Below the pieces are notes generated by a model that saw only the letters and a program-made list of their open reading frames with translations, was not told where the DNA came from and did no database searches. Below are positions 1 through 7,765 of a stretch of DNA of 64,000 nucleotides, in pieces. The stretch's first letter is position 1; the number at the start of each line of letters is the position of its first letter. Position numbers and translations under genes: made by a program. Source of the stretch: Lentzea jiangxiensis (GTDB lineage: Bacteria > Actinomycetota > Actinomycetes > Mycobacteriales > Pseudonocardiaceae); contig NZ_FNIX01000001.1 of assembly GCF_900104175.1 (NCBI RefSeq), positions 186,001-250,000 on the forward strand, read 5' to 3'.

Positions 1-76
1 GCTGAAGGTCCTGGTGTCGATCTTCGGCCGGGAGACGCCGGTCGAGCTGTCGTTCAGCCAGGTCTCCAAGATCTGA
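1..76 (+). CDS. nusG: NusG C-terminal end (partial)
   Basis: Only the last 24 codons and a TGA stop are present, read from base 2. The peptide ends in VLSIFGRETPVELSF-like sequence followed by QVSKI, which is the end of the KOW domain of transcription elongation/antitermination factor NusG. The position directly upstream of rplK-rplA is the usual one for nusG in bacteria. NusG binds RNA polymerase and couples it to Rho or to ribosomal protein S10. The rest of the gene lies outside the window. Confidence 0.9.
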   Translation, partial: LKVLVSIFGRETPVELSFSQVSKI

Positions 77-161
77 GCGGTCTCCCTCCGGGACGACCGA
101 TCGGCCACGCTGCGGCTGGCAGGGCCGCGCGCGGACACCGCAATAACAGGAAGTACGGACA

Positions 162-596
162 ATGCCACCCAAGAAGAAGAAGCTGTCAGCGATCATCAAG
201 CTGCAGATCAAGGCTGGTGCCGCCAACCCGGCGCCGCCCGTTGGTCCCGCGCTGGGTCAGCACGGCGTCAACATCATGGAGTTCTGCAAGGCCTACAACG
301 CCGCGACCGAGTCGCAGCGCGGTCAGGTCGTGCCGGTCGAGATCTCCGTGTACGAAGACCGCTCGTTCGACTTCAAGCTCAAGACCCCGCCGGCCGCGCG
401 ACTCATCCTCGCCGCCGCGGGTGTCGACAAGGGCAGCGGCGAGCCGCACCGCGTCAAGGTCGCCAAGGTGACCATGGAGCAGGTGCGTCAGATCGCGCAG
501 ACCAAGATGGTCGACCTGAACGCGAACGACATCGACCAGGCCGCGAAGATCATCGCCGGCACCGCCCGTTCCATGGGCATCACGGTCGAAGGCTGA
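162..596 (+). CDS. rplK: 50S ribosomal protein L11
   Basis: L11 is part of the GTPase-associated centre of the large subunit; it binds 23S rRNA helices 43/44 and is the target region of thiopeptide antibiotics. The 144-residue product has the family's usual length. The N-terminal domain carries the proline-rich stretch [16 protein letters not shown], and the C-terminal RNA-binding domain ends in [10 protein letters not shown]. The ATG is preceded by an AGGAAG ribosome-binding site at 148-153. It follows nusG by 85 bases and precedes rplA by 79, the standard nusG-rplK-rplA arrangement. Confidence 0.98.
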
Positions 597-675
597 CCAC
601 ACCCTCTTTGAGCAAGCGTGGGAGAGCCGAGCGCGGCTCATTCACCACGAACTGATCCACGGTAAGGACAGAGTC

Positions 676-1386
676 ATGAAGCGCAGCAAGGCCTACAAGG
701 CCGCCGCCGAGCTGGTGGACCGGGAGCGGCTGTACTCGCCGCTGGAGGCCGCCAAGCTCGCCAAGGAAACGTCCAAGGTGAAGCTGGACGCGACCGTCGA
801 GGTCGCGATTCGCCTCGGCGTCGACCCCCGCAAGGCCGACCAGATGGTCCGCGGCACCGTGAACCTGCCGCACGGTACGGGCAAGACCGCCCGCGTGATC
901 GTCTTCGCGACCGGTGACAAGGCCGCCGAGGCCGAGGCCGCCGGTGCGGACGCGGTCGGCTCCGAGGACCTGATCGAGCGCATCCAGGGTGGCTGGCTCG
1001 ACTTCGACGCCGCGATCGCGACCCCCGACCAGATGGCGAAGGTCGGCCGCATCGCCCGCATCCTCGGCCCGCGTGGCCTGATGCCGAACCCCAAGACCGG
1101 CACCGTGACCCCCGAGGTCACCAAGGCCGTCAACGACATCAAGGGCGGAAAGATCAACTTCCGCGTTGACAAGCAGGCCAACCTGCACTTCGTCATCGGC
1201 AAGGTGTCGTTCGACTCCGAGAAGCTGGTCGAGAACTACGCGGCCGCGCTGGACGAGGTGCTCCGCGCCAAGCCGTCCGCGGCCAAGGGCCGGTACGTCA
1301 AGAAGGTCACCGTCTCCACGACGATGGGCCCTGGCATCCCGGTCGACCCGAACCGCACCCGCAACCTGCTGGTGGACGAGGCCTGA
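676..1386 (+). CDS. rplA: 50S ribosomal protein L1
   Basis: L1 forms the mobile L1 stalk of the 50S subunit near the E site and in many bacteria represses its own operon by binding the mRNA. The 236-residue protein begins [15 protein letters not shown] and contains the signature [15 protein letters not shown] (about residues 131-145), both diagnostic. It is preceded by an AAGGACAGAG ribosome-binding site. It ends the nusG-rplK-rplA group and is followed after 28 bases by a strong terminator. Confidence 0.98.
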   Translation: MKRSKAYKAAAELVDRERLYSPLEAAKLAKETSKVKLDATVEVAIRLGVDPRKADQMVRGTVNLPHGTGKTARVIVFATGDKAAEAEAAGADAVGSEDLIERIQGGWLDFDAAIATPDQMAKVGRIARILGPRGLMPNPKTGTVTPEVTKAVNDIKGGKINFRVDKQANLHFVIGKVSFDSEKLVENYAAALDEVLRAKPSAAKGRYVKKVTVSTTMGPGIPVDPNRTRNLLVDEA

Positions 1387-1414
1387 GCCTCTCCGGTTCG
1401 AGCTTGACCCCGTG

Positions 1415-1444
1415 AAAGGCCCCCGGTTCGCCGGGGGCCTTTTC
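1415..1444 (+). terminator. Intrinsic terminator after rplA
   Basis: A 12-base stem (AAAGGCCCCCGG pairing with CCGGGGGCCTTT) closes a TTCG tetraloop and runs into a short T tract. It ends the rplK-rplA transcript and also lies just beyond the 3' end of the convergent regulator gene, so it may serve both strands. Confidence 0.9.
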
Positions 1445-1449
1445 GCTGT

Positions 1450-2421
1450 TCAGCGCCGGAACGCCTGCCGGTGGTCGCTGGGGGACCTCCCCACCTGCTT
1501 CAGGAAGTGGTGGCGCAGGTTGTTGGCCGTGCCGATGCCGCTCAGCGCCGCGATCTTCTCCATCGGCAGGTCGGTCGACTCCAGCAGGACCTGCGCCCTG
1601 GTGATGCGTTCGCCCAGCAGCCACTGCAGCGGCGTCGTGCCGGTGGTGGCGTGGAGCCTGCGGTAGAACGTCCGGGGGCTCATCCCCGCCTTGCGGGCGA
1701 GGTCCTCGATCGTCAGCGGCTCGTCGAGGCGGGCGCGGGCCCAGTCGAGCACCGGCGCCAGGCCGTGGGCGTCACTGGTGGGGACGGACAGGTCGACGAA
1801 CTGCCCGAGGTGACCGGGGCGGTGTCCCGGCACGACCATCCGGCGGGCCAACTGGTTCGCGACGTGGGCGCCGAGGTCGCGGCGGACGAGGTGCAGGCAC
1901 ACGTCGAGACCCGCGGACATGCCCGCGCTGGTCAGCACGTCACCCTCGTCGACGTAGAGCTGGGAGTCGTCGACGTGGATCTTCGGATAGCGCTCGGCCA
2001 GCAGTGCCGTGTGCATCCAGTGCGCGGTGGCCCTCTTGCCGTCCAGCAGGCCGGCCTCGGCCAGGGCGTACGCGCCGACGCACGCCGACACGATCCGTGC
2101 GCCGTTGTCGTGAGCCGCGCGCAAGGCCGCGACCAGGTCGGGCGGTACTGGCGCGTTGTCCTCGATTACCTCGTCCGGCACCCACGACACGATGACGGTG
2201 TCCGCGCGCACGGTGTCCTCAAGCCCGTGCGTGCTGTGCAGGGTGAAGCTCGGAGTGGTAGTGCCGGTGCGGTTTCCGGTGCCGCACAACCACAACTCGT
2301 ACCAGGGGTCGGCGAGATCGGGCTGGGGCGTGCCGAAGACGGCGGCGGGGATGCCCAGTTCGTAGAGGTCGGCGACGCCGAAGTCGCCGGGGACGATCAG
2401 GGCGACGGAACCAGCGCTCAT
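1450..2421 (-). CDS. GlxA-type transcriptional regulator (DJ-1/PfpI plus AraC HTH)
   Basis: A 323-residue regulator of the GlxA/AraC family. Residues about 5-180 form a class I glutamine amidotransferase-like (DJ-1/PfpI) domain; Cys114 in SACVGAYALAEAG sits at the nucleophile-elbow position. Residues about 235-323 hold the two helix-turn-helix motifs of an AraC domain (LTIEDLARKAGMSPRTFYRR, then IAALSGIGTANNLRHHF). The family usually senses a small molecule through the N-terminal domain. It is divergent from the imine-reductase-like gene at 2506, with a perfect palindrome between them, so it probably controls that gene and perhaps itself. The effector is unknown. The start gives an N-terminus (MSAGSVALIVPGDFGVADLY) typical of the family. 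Confidence 0.88.
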   Translation of the reverse strand: MSAGSVALIVPGDFGVADLYELGIPAAVFGTPQPDLADPWYELWLCGTGNRTGTTTPSFTLHSTHGLEDTVRADTVIVSWVPDEVIEDNAPVPPDLVAALRAAHDNGARIVSACVGAYALAEAGLLDGKRATAHWMHTALLAERYPKIHVDDSQLYVDEGDVLTSAGMSAGLDVCLHLVRRDLGAHVANQLARRMVVPGHRPGHLGQFVDLSVPTSDAHGLAPVLDWARARLDEPLTIEDLARKAGMSPRTFYRRLHATTGTTPLQWLLGERITRAQVLLESTDLPMEKIAALSGIGTANNLRHHFLKQVGRSPSDHRQAFRR

Positions 2422-2475
2422 GCCCGCCAGCCTATGGCAGGAATTTGGTGAAAGGGGTCATTCCGGTCACTGGTC

Positions 2476-2489
2476 GAGGTGATCACCTC
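2476..2489. promoter_or_regulatory. Perfect 14-bp palindrome, candidate operator
   Basis: GAGGTGATCACCTC is a perfect dyad in the 84-base gap between the divergent regulator gene and the reductase gene, 17 bases before the reductase ATG. Its position suits an operator for the adjacent AraC-type regulator, though AraC proteins more often bind direct repeats, so another regulator is possible. It overlaps a GTG that could be read as an upstream reductase start; the ATG at 2506 gives the better N-terminus. Confidence 0.5.
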
Positions 2490-2505
2490 TGGCGAAGCTG
2501 GAGCC

Positions 2506-3387
2506 ATGACATCTGAAGCGATCACCGTGCTGGGACTGGGCAATCTGGGACGCGCGCTGGCCGAGGCGTTCCTGCGGGGCGGGCACTCGGTCACCGTGTG
2601 GAACCGTTCCGCCGCAAAGGCTTCCGAGCTCGCGGTGGGCGGAGCGGTGGTGGCGCCGACGGTCGCCGAGGCGGTGGCGTCCGCCGACCTCGTGGTCGTC
2701 GCCGTGCTCGACCACCCGGCGGCGCGGGAGGTGCTGCGCGGGGCGGACGTGCGTGGGCGGGCGCTGGTGAACGTCACCTCCGGCACCCCGGAGGAGGCGC
2801 GCGAGATGGCCCGCTGGGCGGCGGAGCAGGGGGCCGAGTACCTGCACGGCGCCGTGTACGCCGTGCCGCAGACGATCGGCACCGCCGAGTCGTCCATCAA
2901 CTACAGCGGTTCCTCCGCGGTGCCCGCCCGGTGGCGGGAAGTGTTGGGGCTGCTGGGAAAGGTCACGTTGCTCGGGGACGACGCCGGACGCGCGTCCGGG
3001 TACGACGTGGCGATCCTGTCCGCGATGTACGGGTTGCTCGGCGGCTTCCTGCACGCGGCGGCGCTGGCCCGGTCGGGCGGGATCAGGGTCGCCGAGCTCA
3101 CGCCGGTGTTGCTGTCGTGGCTGGCTGATCTGCAGCCCGCGCTGGTCACGTTCGCCGACGAGATCGACAGCGGGAGCTACGCCGCGGGGGAGTCGAGCCT
3201 CGCGATGAACCAGACGGGACTGGGCATGCTCCTGCGGGCCGCGCGAGCGCAGGGCGTTCCGTTCGCCGCGCTCGAGTCGGTCAAGGAGCTGGTCGACCGG
3301 CAGGTCGCCGAGGGGCACGGCACGGACAGCTTCGCCCGTGCCGTCGAGTCTTTCGAGGCGTCACAACGGTTCGCGGGCCGCGAGTAG
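2506..3387 (+). CDS. NAD(P)-binding imine reductase-like oxidoreductase
   Basis: A 293-residue member of the 6-phosphogluconate/beta-hydroxyacid dehydrogenase superfamily, closest in pattern to the imine reductase-like group of actinobacteria. The Rossmann motif GLGNLG is at residues 10-15, and WNRS at 32-35 follows the second beta strand, where Arg-Ser favours NADPH. The middle (about 110-170) carries GTPEEAREMARWAA and GAVYAVPQTIGT, seen in imine reductases; the C-terminal half is the helical dimerisation domain with YDVAILSAMYG (about 165-175). The ATG at 2506 was chosen over GTG 2479 because it places the Rossmann strand at the usual distance. The physiological substrate cannot be read from sequence; a related 3-hydroxyisobutyrate dehydrogenase-type activity is the alternative. 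Confidence 0.82.
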   Translation: MTSEAITVLGLGNLGRALAEAFLRGGHSVTVWNRSAAKASELAVGGAVVAPTVAEAVASADLVVVAVLDHPAAREVLRGADVRGRALVNVTSGTPEEAREMARWAAEQGAEYLHGAVYAVPQTIGTAESSINYSGSSAVPARWREVLGLLGKVTLLGDDAGRASGYDVAILSAMYGLLGGFLHAAALARSGGIRVAELTPVLLSWLADLQPALVTFADEIDSGSYAAGESSLAMNQTGLGMLLRAARAQGVPFAALESVKELVDRQVAEGHGTDSFARAVESFEASQRFAGRE

Positions 3388-3389
3388 GA

Positions 3390-3599
3390 ACACCGGCGGC
3401 GCGGCGAGACCGCCGCGGGATTCGTGACGTGCTTCAACGCGCGGTCCGTCTTCGAACGGCAGCGCGTGGCGTGCCCGCAGCCCGGGTCCAGGACGCCCCG
3501 ACCGGGCCTCGGGTCGAGCAGGTCGAGCAGCTGCCGCTCGTAGTCGCCCGCGACCGCGGCGACGGTGTTCCCGCACGCGACCTTGTCAGGGCTGGGCAC
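3390..3599 (-). pseudogene. Remnant of a class I SAM-dependent methyltransferase
   Basis: Reading the minus strand from GTG at 3599 gives PSPDKVACGNTVAAVAGDYERQLLDLLDP-like sequence and then GVLDPGCGHA, which matches the N-terminus and SAM-binding motif I (normally VLDLGCGTG) of trans-aconitate/malonyl-ACP-type methyltransferases. Shortly after, ALKHVTNPAAV resembles the NAALHWVTDPAAV segment that normally lies some 45-55 residues further on. The intervening part and the whole C-terminal half are missing. It starts 12 bases after the membrane protein gene at 3611 and decays into the 3' end of the convergent reductase gene. A deletion-decayed gene is the best reading; similarity was judged by eye. 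Confidence 0.6.
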
Positions 3600-3610
3600 C
3601 CCCGGTGCGA

Positions 3611-4351
3611 TCAACCACAGGTGCTGGGGTTCCAGTCGGTGATGACCCAGCCGGCGTTGACCTTCTCGACGACGAACGAGCCGAGCCGCGGGCCGCCCTC
3701 GACGGTCAGGGCGCAGGAGTCGATGGTGACCTCGGTGGAGGTCGGGGTTTTCAGCATGTCCGGCGGGAACATGACCTGCTGGTACCTGTCGACGCTGGTC
3801 ACCTGGGCCTTCAGCGTCTTGACCGCCGCCGCGCAATCGCTTGCGCCGTAGGCGTTCGCGAACTTCTGGCGGGTGTCGTCGCGCAGGAACAGCGTGCAGG
3901 CGCGGGTCGTGTCCGCGAACGAGACGTGCTTGTAGAACATGCCGACCGTGCCCTGCAGACCCGCCGGAGCCGAGAGGCCCTGGGCGGGGCCGGTGACGCC
4001 GCCGCTGTCCTGGGCGATGTCGCCGGGGTCGTCGACGCCGAAGAAGTGGTTGTAGGCCCACATCGCCGAGAAGACGACGAGCAGGAAGAACAGCGCGCGC
4101 CAGAAGATGCGGCTGCCGAGCACGACGAGCCACCAGCGCTTGCCGCCGGGCTGCTGCGGGACCTGCGGTGCCTGGCCCGTCGCCTCCTGGTAGCGCTGGA
4201 ACTCCTGGAAGCGCTGGAACTCCTGGAACTGCCGCAGCTGCTCCGGGTCGATCTGCGGCGCGGGGTGCTGCGGCACGGGTTGCTGCGGCATCGGGGGCTG
4301 CGGCGTGGGCGGCTGGCGGGGCGCGAGGTCCTTGCCGGGCTCGTCGGTCAC
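3611..4351 (-). CDS. Single-pass membrane protein of unknown function
   Basis: I do not recognise a named family. The 246-residue protein has a proline/glutamine-rich cytoplasmic N-terminus (about 1-70) that includes a QF-E/R-F-rich repeat (QFQEFQRFQEFQRYQE, 41-56), one hydrophobic segment (about 80-100, containing ALFFLLVVFSAMWAY) and a C-terminal domain of about 140 residues. The latter contains four cysteines (ACTLF, SDCAAA, DSCALT, STCG) and is probably extracytoplasmic. The gene lies between the accessory island and the rplJ leader, on the opposite strand from rplJ. A cell-envelope role is only an inference from topology. Confidence 0.75.
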   Translation of the reverse strand: MTDEPGKDLAPRQPPTPQPPMPQQPVPQHPAPQIDPEQLRQFQEFQRFQEFQRYQEATGQAPQVPQQPGGKRWWLVVLGSRIFWRALFFLLVVFSAMWAYNHFFGVDDPGDIAQDSGGVTGPAQGLSAPAGLQGTVGMFYKHVSFADTTRACTLFLRDDTRQKFANAYGASDCAAAVKTLKAQVTSVDRYQQVMFPPDMLKTPTSTEVTIDSCALTVEGGPRLGSFVVEKVNAGWVITDWNPSTCG

Positions 4352-4369
4352 ACGTCACATCATGCCGAT

Positions 4370-4399
4370 TTGGTCCACCGCTACACAGTCGAGTACTGT
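4370..4399 (+). promoter_or_regulatory. Probable rplJ-rplL promoter
   Basis: TTGGTC (4370-4375) and TACTGT (4394-4399) are separated by 18 bases, a good actinobacterial housekeeping-sigma promoter. The predicted transcript start near 4406 lies just before the conserved L10 leader. Confidence 0.6.
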
Positions 4400-4410
4400 T
4401 TTCGATGGTT

Positions 4411-4505
4411 CTACCGAAGACCGCAGGTTGTCTCCGCAAGGAGAACGAAGGCCCCGTTGCAACACGGGCGGCCCGCGCAGGGAGGACGAGGCAAAGCTTT
4501 GTGTG
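4411..4505 (+). ncRNA. Ribosomal protein L10 leader
   Basis: The sequence from CTACCGAAGACCGCAGGT through GCAAGGAGAAC and the purine-rich GGGAGGACGAGGCAAAGC resembles actinobacterial examples of the L10 leader RNA (Rfam L10_leader), the binding site for the L10(L12)4 complex that lets these proteins control their own synthesis. It sits between a promoter and rplJ as expected. It is followed at once by a terminator-like hairpin, which suggests control by transcription attenuation. Exact boundaries are approximate. Confidence 0.75.
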
Positions 4506-4540
4506 ACGCCCCGTGCTGCTTGTGCGCGTGGGCGTTTTTG
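4506..4540 (+). terminator. Attenuator-like hairpin in the rplJ leader
   Basis: ACGCCC-CGTGC (4506-4516) pairs with GCGCG-T-GGGCGT (4524-4535), eleven pairs with one bulged T, a loop of seven bases and then a run of T residues (4535-4539). It lies 57 bases before the rplJ start codon inside the leader, so it would end transcription before the gene unless prevented. Confidence 0.65.
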
Positions 4541-4596
4541 TTGTTTCGGGACCTTCTCCAGTCTGTGGTCTAACCCAGCCCAGAGAGGAGGCGATC

Positions 4597-5151
4597 ATGG
4601 CGAAGCCCAGCAAGGTTACGGCGGTCGCTGAGCTCGCGGACCAGTTCCGCAGCAGCTCGGCAGCGGTTGTCACCGAGTACCGTGGCCTCTCCATGGCGCA
4701 GCTCACCACGCTGCGTCGCGCTCTCGGCGCGGGCACCAAGTACACCGTCGCGAAGAACACGCTGGTCAAGCTGGCCGCTGCGGACGCCGGCGTCGAGGGC
4801 CTCGAGGCCTTCCTGTCCGGTCCGACCGCCATCGCGTTCGTCGAGGGCGAGCCCGTCGACGCCGCCAAGGCGATCCGCGACTTCGCGAAGGACAACAAGG
4901 CCCTGGTCATCAAGGGCGGCTACATGGATGGCCGCCCGCTCTCGGTCGACGAGGTCACCGCTATCGCGGACCTCGAAAGCCGTGAGGTGCTGCTCGCGAA
5001 GCTCGCGGGCGCGATGAAGGGCAACCTGGCCAAGGCCGCGGGTCTGTTCAACGCCCCGGCTTCCCAGGTCGCTCGCCTGGCTGCTGCCCTGCAGGAGAAG
5101 AAGGCCGCCGCGGCTCCCGCCGCCGAGGCCGACGCTCCCGCCGAAAGCTGA
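4597..5151 (+). CDS. rplJ: 50S ribosomal protein L10
   Basis: L10 anchors the L7/L12 dimers to the ribosome stalk. The 184-residue protein begins [17 protein letters not shown] and contains [18 protein letters not shown] and [12 protein letters not shown], typical of the rRNA-binding domain; the C-terminal helix that binds L12 ends in an Ala/Glu-rich tail. The ATG has an AGAGGAGG ribosome-binding site at 4583-4590. The reading frame extends upstream into the leader without a stop, but nothing there resembles L10. Paired with rplL 56 bases downstream. Confidence 0.98.
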   Translation: MAKPSKVTAVAELADQFRSSSAAVVTEYRGLSMAQLTTLRRALGAGTKYTVAKNTLVKLAAADAGVEGLEAFLSGPTAIAFVEGEPVDAAKAIRDFAKDNKALVIKGGYMDGRPLSVDEVTAIADLESREVLLAKLAGAMKGNLAKAAGLFNAPASQVARLAAALQEKKAAAAPAAEADAPAES

Positions 5152-5207
5152 TCACCCGAAGACACGCCCGGCGCTTTCGCGCGGGAGATTAGAAAGGACC
5201 GCCGATC

Positions 5208-5597
5208 ATGGCGAAGCTCAGCACCGAAGAGCTGCTCGACGCTTTCAAGGAGATGACCCTCCTGGAGCTGTCCGAGTTCGTGAAGCAGTTCGAGGAGACC
5301 TTCGAGGTCACCGCCGCGGCGCCCGTCGCCGTTGCCGCCGCTGCCGGCCCCGCCGGTGGCGCTGCTGCCGAGGTCGAGGAGCAGACGGACTTCAACGTCG
5401 TCCTCGAGTCGGCCGGCGACAAGAAGATCCAGGTCATCAAGGTCGTCCGCGAGGTCGTCTCCGGCCTGGGTCTGAAGGAGGCCAAGGAGCTCGTCGAGTC
5501 CGCTCCGAAGGCGATCCTCGAGGGCGTGGCCAAGGACGTCGCCGACGCCGCCAAGGAGAAGCTCGAGGCTGCCGGCGCCAAGATCACCCTCAAGTGA
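5208..5597 (+). CDS. rplL: 50S ribosomal protein L7/L12
   Basis: L7/L12 is the multi-copy stalk protein that recruits translation GTPases such as EF-Tu and EF-G. The 129-residue product has the N-terminal dimerisation helices ([20 protein letters not shown]), an Ala/Gly-rich hinge (about 42-58) and the globular C-terminal domain with [11 protein letters not shown] and [13 protein letters not shown] small hairpin lies in the rplJ-rplL gap (about 5167-5185). A strong double terminator follows. Confidence 0.98.
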   Translation: MAKLSTEELLDAFKEMTLLELSEFVKQFEETFEVTAAAPVAVAAAAGPAGGAAAEVEEQTDFNVVLESAGDKKIQVIKVVREVVSGLGLKEAKELVESAPKAILEGVAKDVADAAKEKLEAAGAKITLK

Positions 5598-5601
5598 TCT
5601 G

Positions 5602-5683
5602 AGGCCCCTGCGGGGGCCTGCGCTCTGCCTTGCAGTGCCTGAACGGGCGTGCACCCTTCAACGGGGGTGCACGCCCGTTTTCG
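5602..5683 (+). terminator. Tandem terminator after rplL
   Basis: A first hairpin AGGCCCC/GGGGCCT (5602-5619) is followed by a 15-bp perfect stem at 5642-5656/5665-5679 (AACGGGCGTGCACCC and its complement) ending in TTTT. This should separate rplJ-rplL from the mce operon. Confidence 0.88.
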
Positions 5684-5778
5684 TTGTTCCGCGCCGGTTT
5701 CGCCAGCGATGTGTTCGTAGTCACGCCGGTCTCGAAATTCCGGGTCGTCAGGCGGCGAACCCGGGTTCGGTGGTCGTT

Positions 5779-5807
5779 TTGCGAGGTCACGCTGCGTGCT
5801 GTTATCC
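5779..5807 (+). promoter_or_regulatory. Candidate promoter for the mce operon
   Basis: TTGCGA (5779-5784), 17 bases, then TTATCC (5802-5807). The -35 is fair and the -10 is weak. It is the best pair in the 235 bases between the rplL terminator and the ATPase start; no clear operator was recognised there. Confidence 0.35.
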
Positions 5808-5918
5808 GACCGCAACCGCCGTTAACCCAACTGGTGAGTAACCTGCCGCGAACGAACTCGTTGCCCCAGTGTGACGCCGATCGCCTCGGTGTCGTCGGGC
5901 GTGTGCGGAGGTGCGTGG

Positions 5919-6986
5919 ATGGGTGTCGAGGTGGTCGTCGAGGGTCTGACCAAGTCCTTCGGCAAGCAGACCATCTGGCAGGACGTCACGCTCACGTTGC
6001 CGCCGGGTGAGGTCAGCGTGATGCTCGGGCCGTCGGGTACGGGCAAGAGCGTGTTCCTGAAGTCGTTGGTCGGGTTGCTCAAGCCCGAGCAGGGCAGGAT
6101 CGTCATCAACGGCACGGACCTCGTGCGGTGCTCCGAGCACAGGTTGTACGAGATCCGGAAGATGTTCGGCGTCCTGTTCCAGGACGGCGCGTTGTTCGGG
6201 TCGATGAACCTGTACGACAACATCGCCTTCCCGTTGCGCGAGCACACCCGCAAGACCGAGGCCGAGGTCCGGCGGATCGTCCTCGAGAAGATGGAGATGG
6301 TCGGTCTCGTCGGTGCGGAGAAGAAGCTCCCCGGTGAGATCTCCGGCGGTATGCGCAAGAGGGCCGGTCTCGCCCGTGCGCTGGTGCTCGACCCCGAGAT
6401 CATCCTGTGCGACGAGCCGGACTCCGGGTTGGACCCCGTCCGGACCGCCTACCTCAGCCAGTTGCTGATCGACCTCAACGCGCAGATCGACGCGACGATC
6501 CTGATCGTCACGCACAACATCAACATCGCTCGGACCGTGCCGGACAACCTCGGGATGCTGTTCCGGCGGGAACTCGTCATGTTCGGGCCGCGTGAGGTGC
6601 TGCTGACCAGCGACGAGCCCGTGGTCGAGCAGTTCCTCAACGGCCGGCGGCTCGGGCCCATCGGCATGTCCGAGGAGAAGGACCAGGCCACGATGGCCGC
6701 CGAGCAGGCCCATGCCGACGCCGGGCACTCGGACGGGTCGCCGGACGAGGACATGCGGGGTGTCGTGCCGCAGCTGGAGCCGACGCCAGGACTGCCCTAC
6801 CGGGATGCGGTGCGGCGGCGGAAGGACCGGGTCATGTCGATCATCCACCAGCTGCCGTTCGAAGCCCAGCAGGGGATCATCGCGAGCCTGACGAGCGAGG
6901 AGCAGGCGCGGTACGGCGTGCACGTCGGAACGCCCGTCGCCGCTCCCGCACCCTCCCCCTGGCCTCGGCACGGTGGTGTGCTGTGA
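5919..6986 (+). CDS. Mce-type ABC transporter ATPase (Mkl/MceG)
   Basis: The 355-residue protein is the ATPase that powers Mce lipid importers, equivalent to mycobacterial Mkl/MceG and to MlaF. Walker A is GPSGTGKS (37-44), the ABC signature is the Mce-specific ISGGMRKRAGLARAL and Walker B is IILCDEPDSGLDP. The C-terminal 90 residues (EEKDQATMAAEQ onward) form the extension typical of actinobacterial MceG, ending in a proline-rich tail. ATG 5919 has GGAGG at 5907-5911. The stop overlaps the next start (GTGA). In Mycobacterium tuberculosis mkl also lies between rplL and rpoB, but there without the mce genes attached. Confidence 0.92.
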   Translation: MGVEVVVEGLTKSFGKQTIWQDVTLTLPPGEVSVMLGPSGTGKSVFLKSLVGLLKPEQGRIVINGTDLVRCSEHRLYEIRKMFGVLFQDGALFGSMNLYDNIAFPLREHTRKTEAEVRRIVLEKMEMVGLVGAEKKLPGEISGGMRKRAGLARALVLDPEIILCDEPDSGLDPVRTAYLSQLLIDLNAQIDATILIVTHNINIARTVPDNLGMLFRRELVMFGPREVLLTSDEPVVEQFLNGRRLGPIGMSEEKDQATMAAEQAHADAGHSDGSPDEDMRGVVPQLEPTPGLPYRDAVRRRKDRVMSIIHQLPFEAQQGIIASLTSEEQARYGVHVGTPVAAPAPSPWPRHGGVL

Positions 6987-7765
6987 GCACCCAGACCTTT
7001 CCCGGGGCCGGCGCCCTGCGGGAGACCGGCAAGCTGTGCCAGCTCGGGATCGACGTCGTGCGGACGTCGTTCCGGCGGCCCTTCCAGCTGCGCGAGTTCA
7101 TCCAGCAGAGCTGGTTCATCGTCAGCGTGACGGTGTTGCCGACGGCGCTCGTGTCGATCCCGTTCGGTGCGGTCATCGCGCTGCAGCTCGGGTCGCTGAC
7201 GCGGCAGATCGGTGCTCAGTCGTTCACGGGTGCGGCGAGCGTGCTGGCGATCATCCAGCAGGCCAGTCCGATCGTGACGGCGCTGCTCATCGCGGGTGCG
7301 GGTGGCAGTGCCATCTGCGCGGACCTCGGGTCGCGGAAGATCCGCGAGGAGATCGACGCGATGGAGGTGCTCGGCGTCAGCCCGATCCACCGGCTCGTGG
7401 TGCCGCGGGTGCTGGCGGCGATGCTGGTGTCCGTGCTGCTCAACGGCATGGTCAGCGTCGTCGGTGTGCTCGGCGGCTACTTCTTCAACGTGATCATGCA
7501 GGACGGCACGCCCGGCGCGTACCTCGCGAGCTTCTCCGCGCTGGCGCAGCTGCCCGACCTGTGGATCAGCGAGCTCAAGGCGCTGATCTTCGGGTTCATC
7601 GCGGGCATCGTCGCCGCCTATCGGGGCCTGAACCCGGCCGGTGGGCCGAAGGGCGTCGGGGACGCGGTCAACCAGGCCGTGGTCATCACGTTCCTGCTGC
7701 TGTTCTTCGTCAACTTCGTCCTCACCACGATCTACCTGCAGGTCGTGCCCGCGAAGGGGAGCTGA
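6983..7765 (+). CDS. Mce permease YrbEA
   Basis: First of two MlaE/YrbE-family integral membrane subunits of the Mce importer. The 260-residue protein has an amphipathic N-terminus, about five hydrophobic segments and the family signature EEIDAMEVLGVSPIHRLVVPR (residues about 124-144), the coupling motif that faces the ATPase. The GTG start lies inside the ATPase stop, and the TGA stop shares one base with the next ATG, so translation is coupled to both neighbours. Confidence 0.93.
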   Translation: MSTQTFPGAGALRETGKLCQLGIDVVRTSFRRPFQLREFIQQSWFIVSVTVLPTALVSIPFGAVIALQLGSLTRQIGAQSFTGAASVLAIIQQASPIVTALLIAGAGGSAICADLGSRKIREEIDAMEVLGVSPIHRLVVPRVLAAMLVSVLLNGMVSVVGVLGGYFFNVIMQDGTPGAYLASFSALAQLPDLWISELKALIFGFIAGIVAAYRGLNPAGGPKGVGDAVNQAVVITFLLLFFVNFVLTTIYLQVVPAKGS

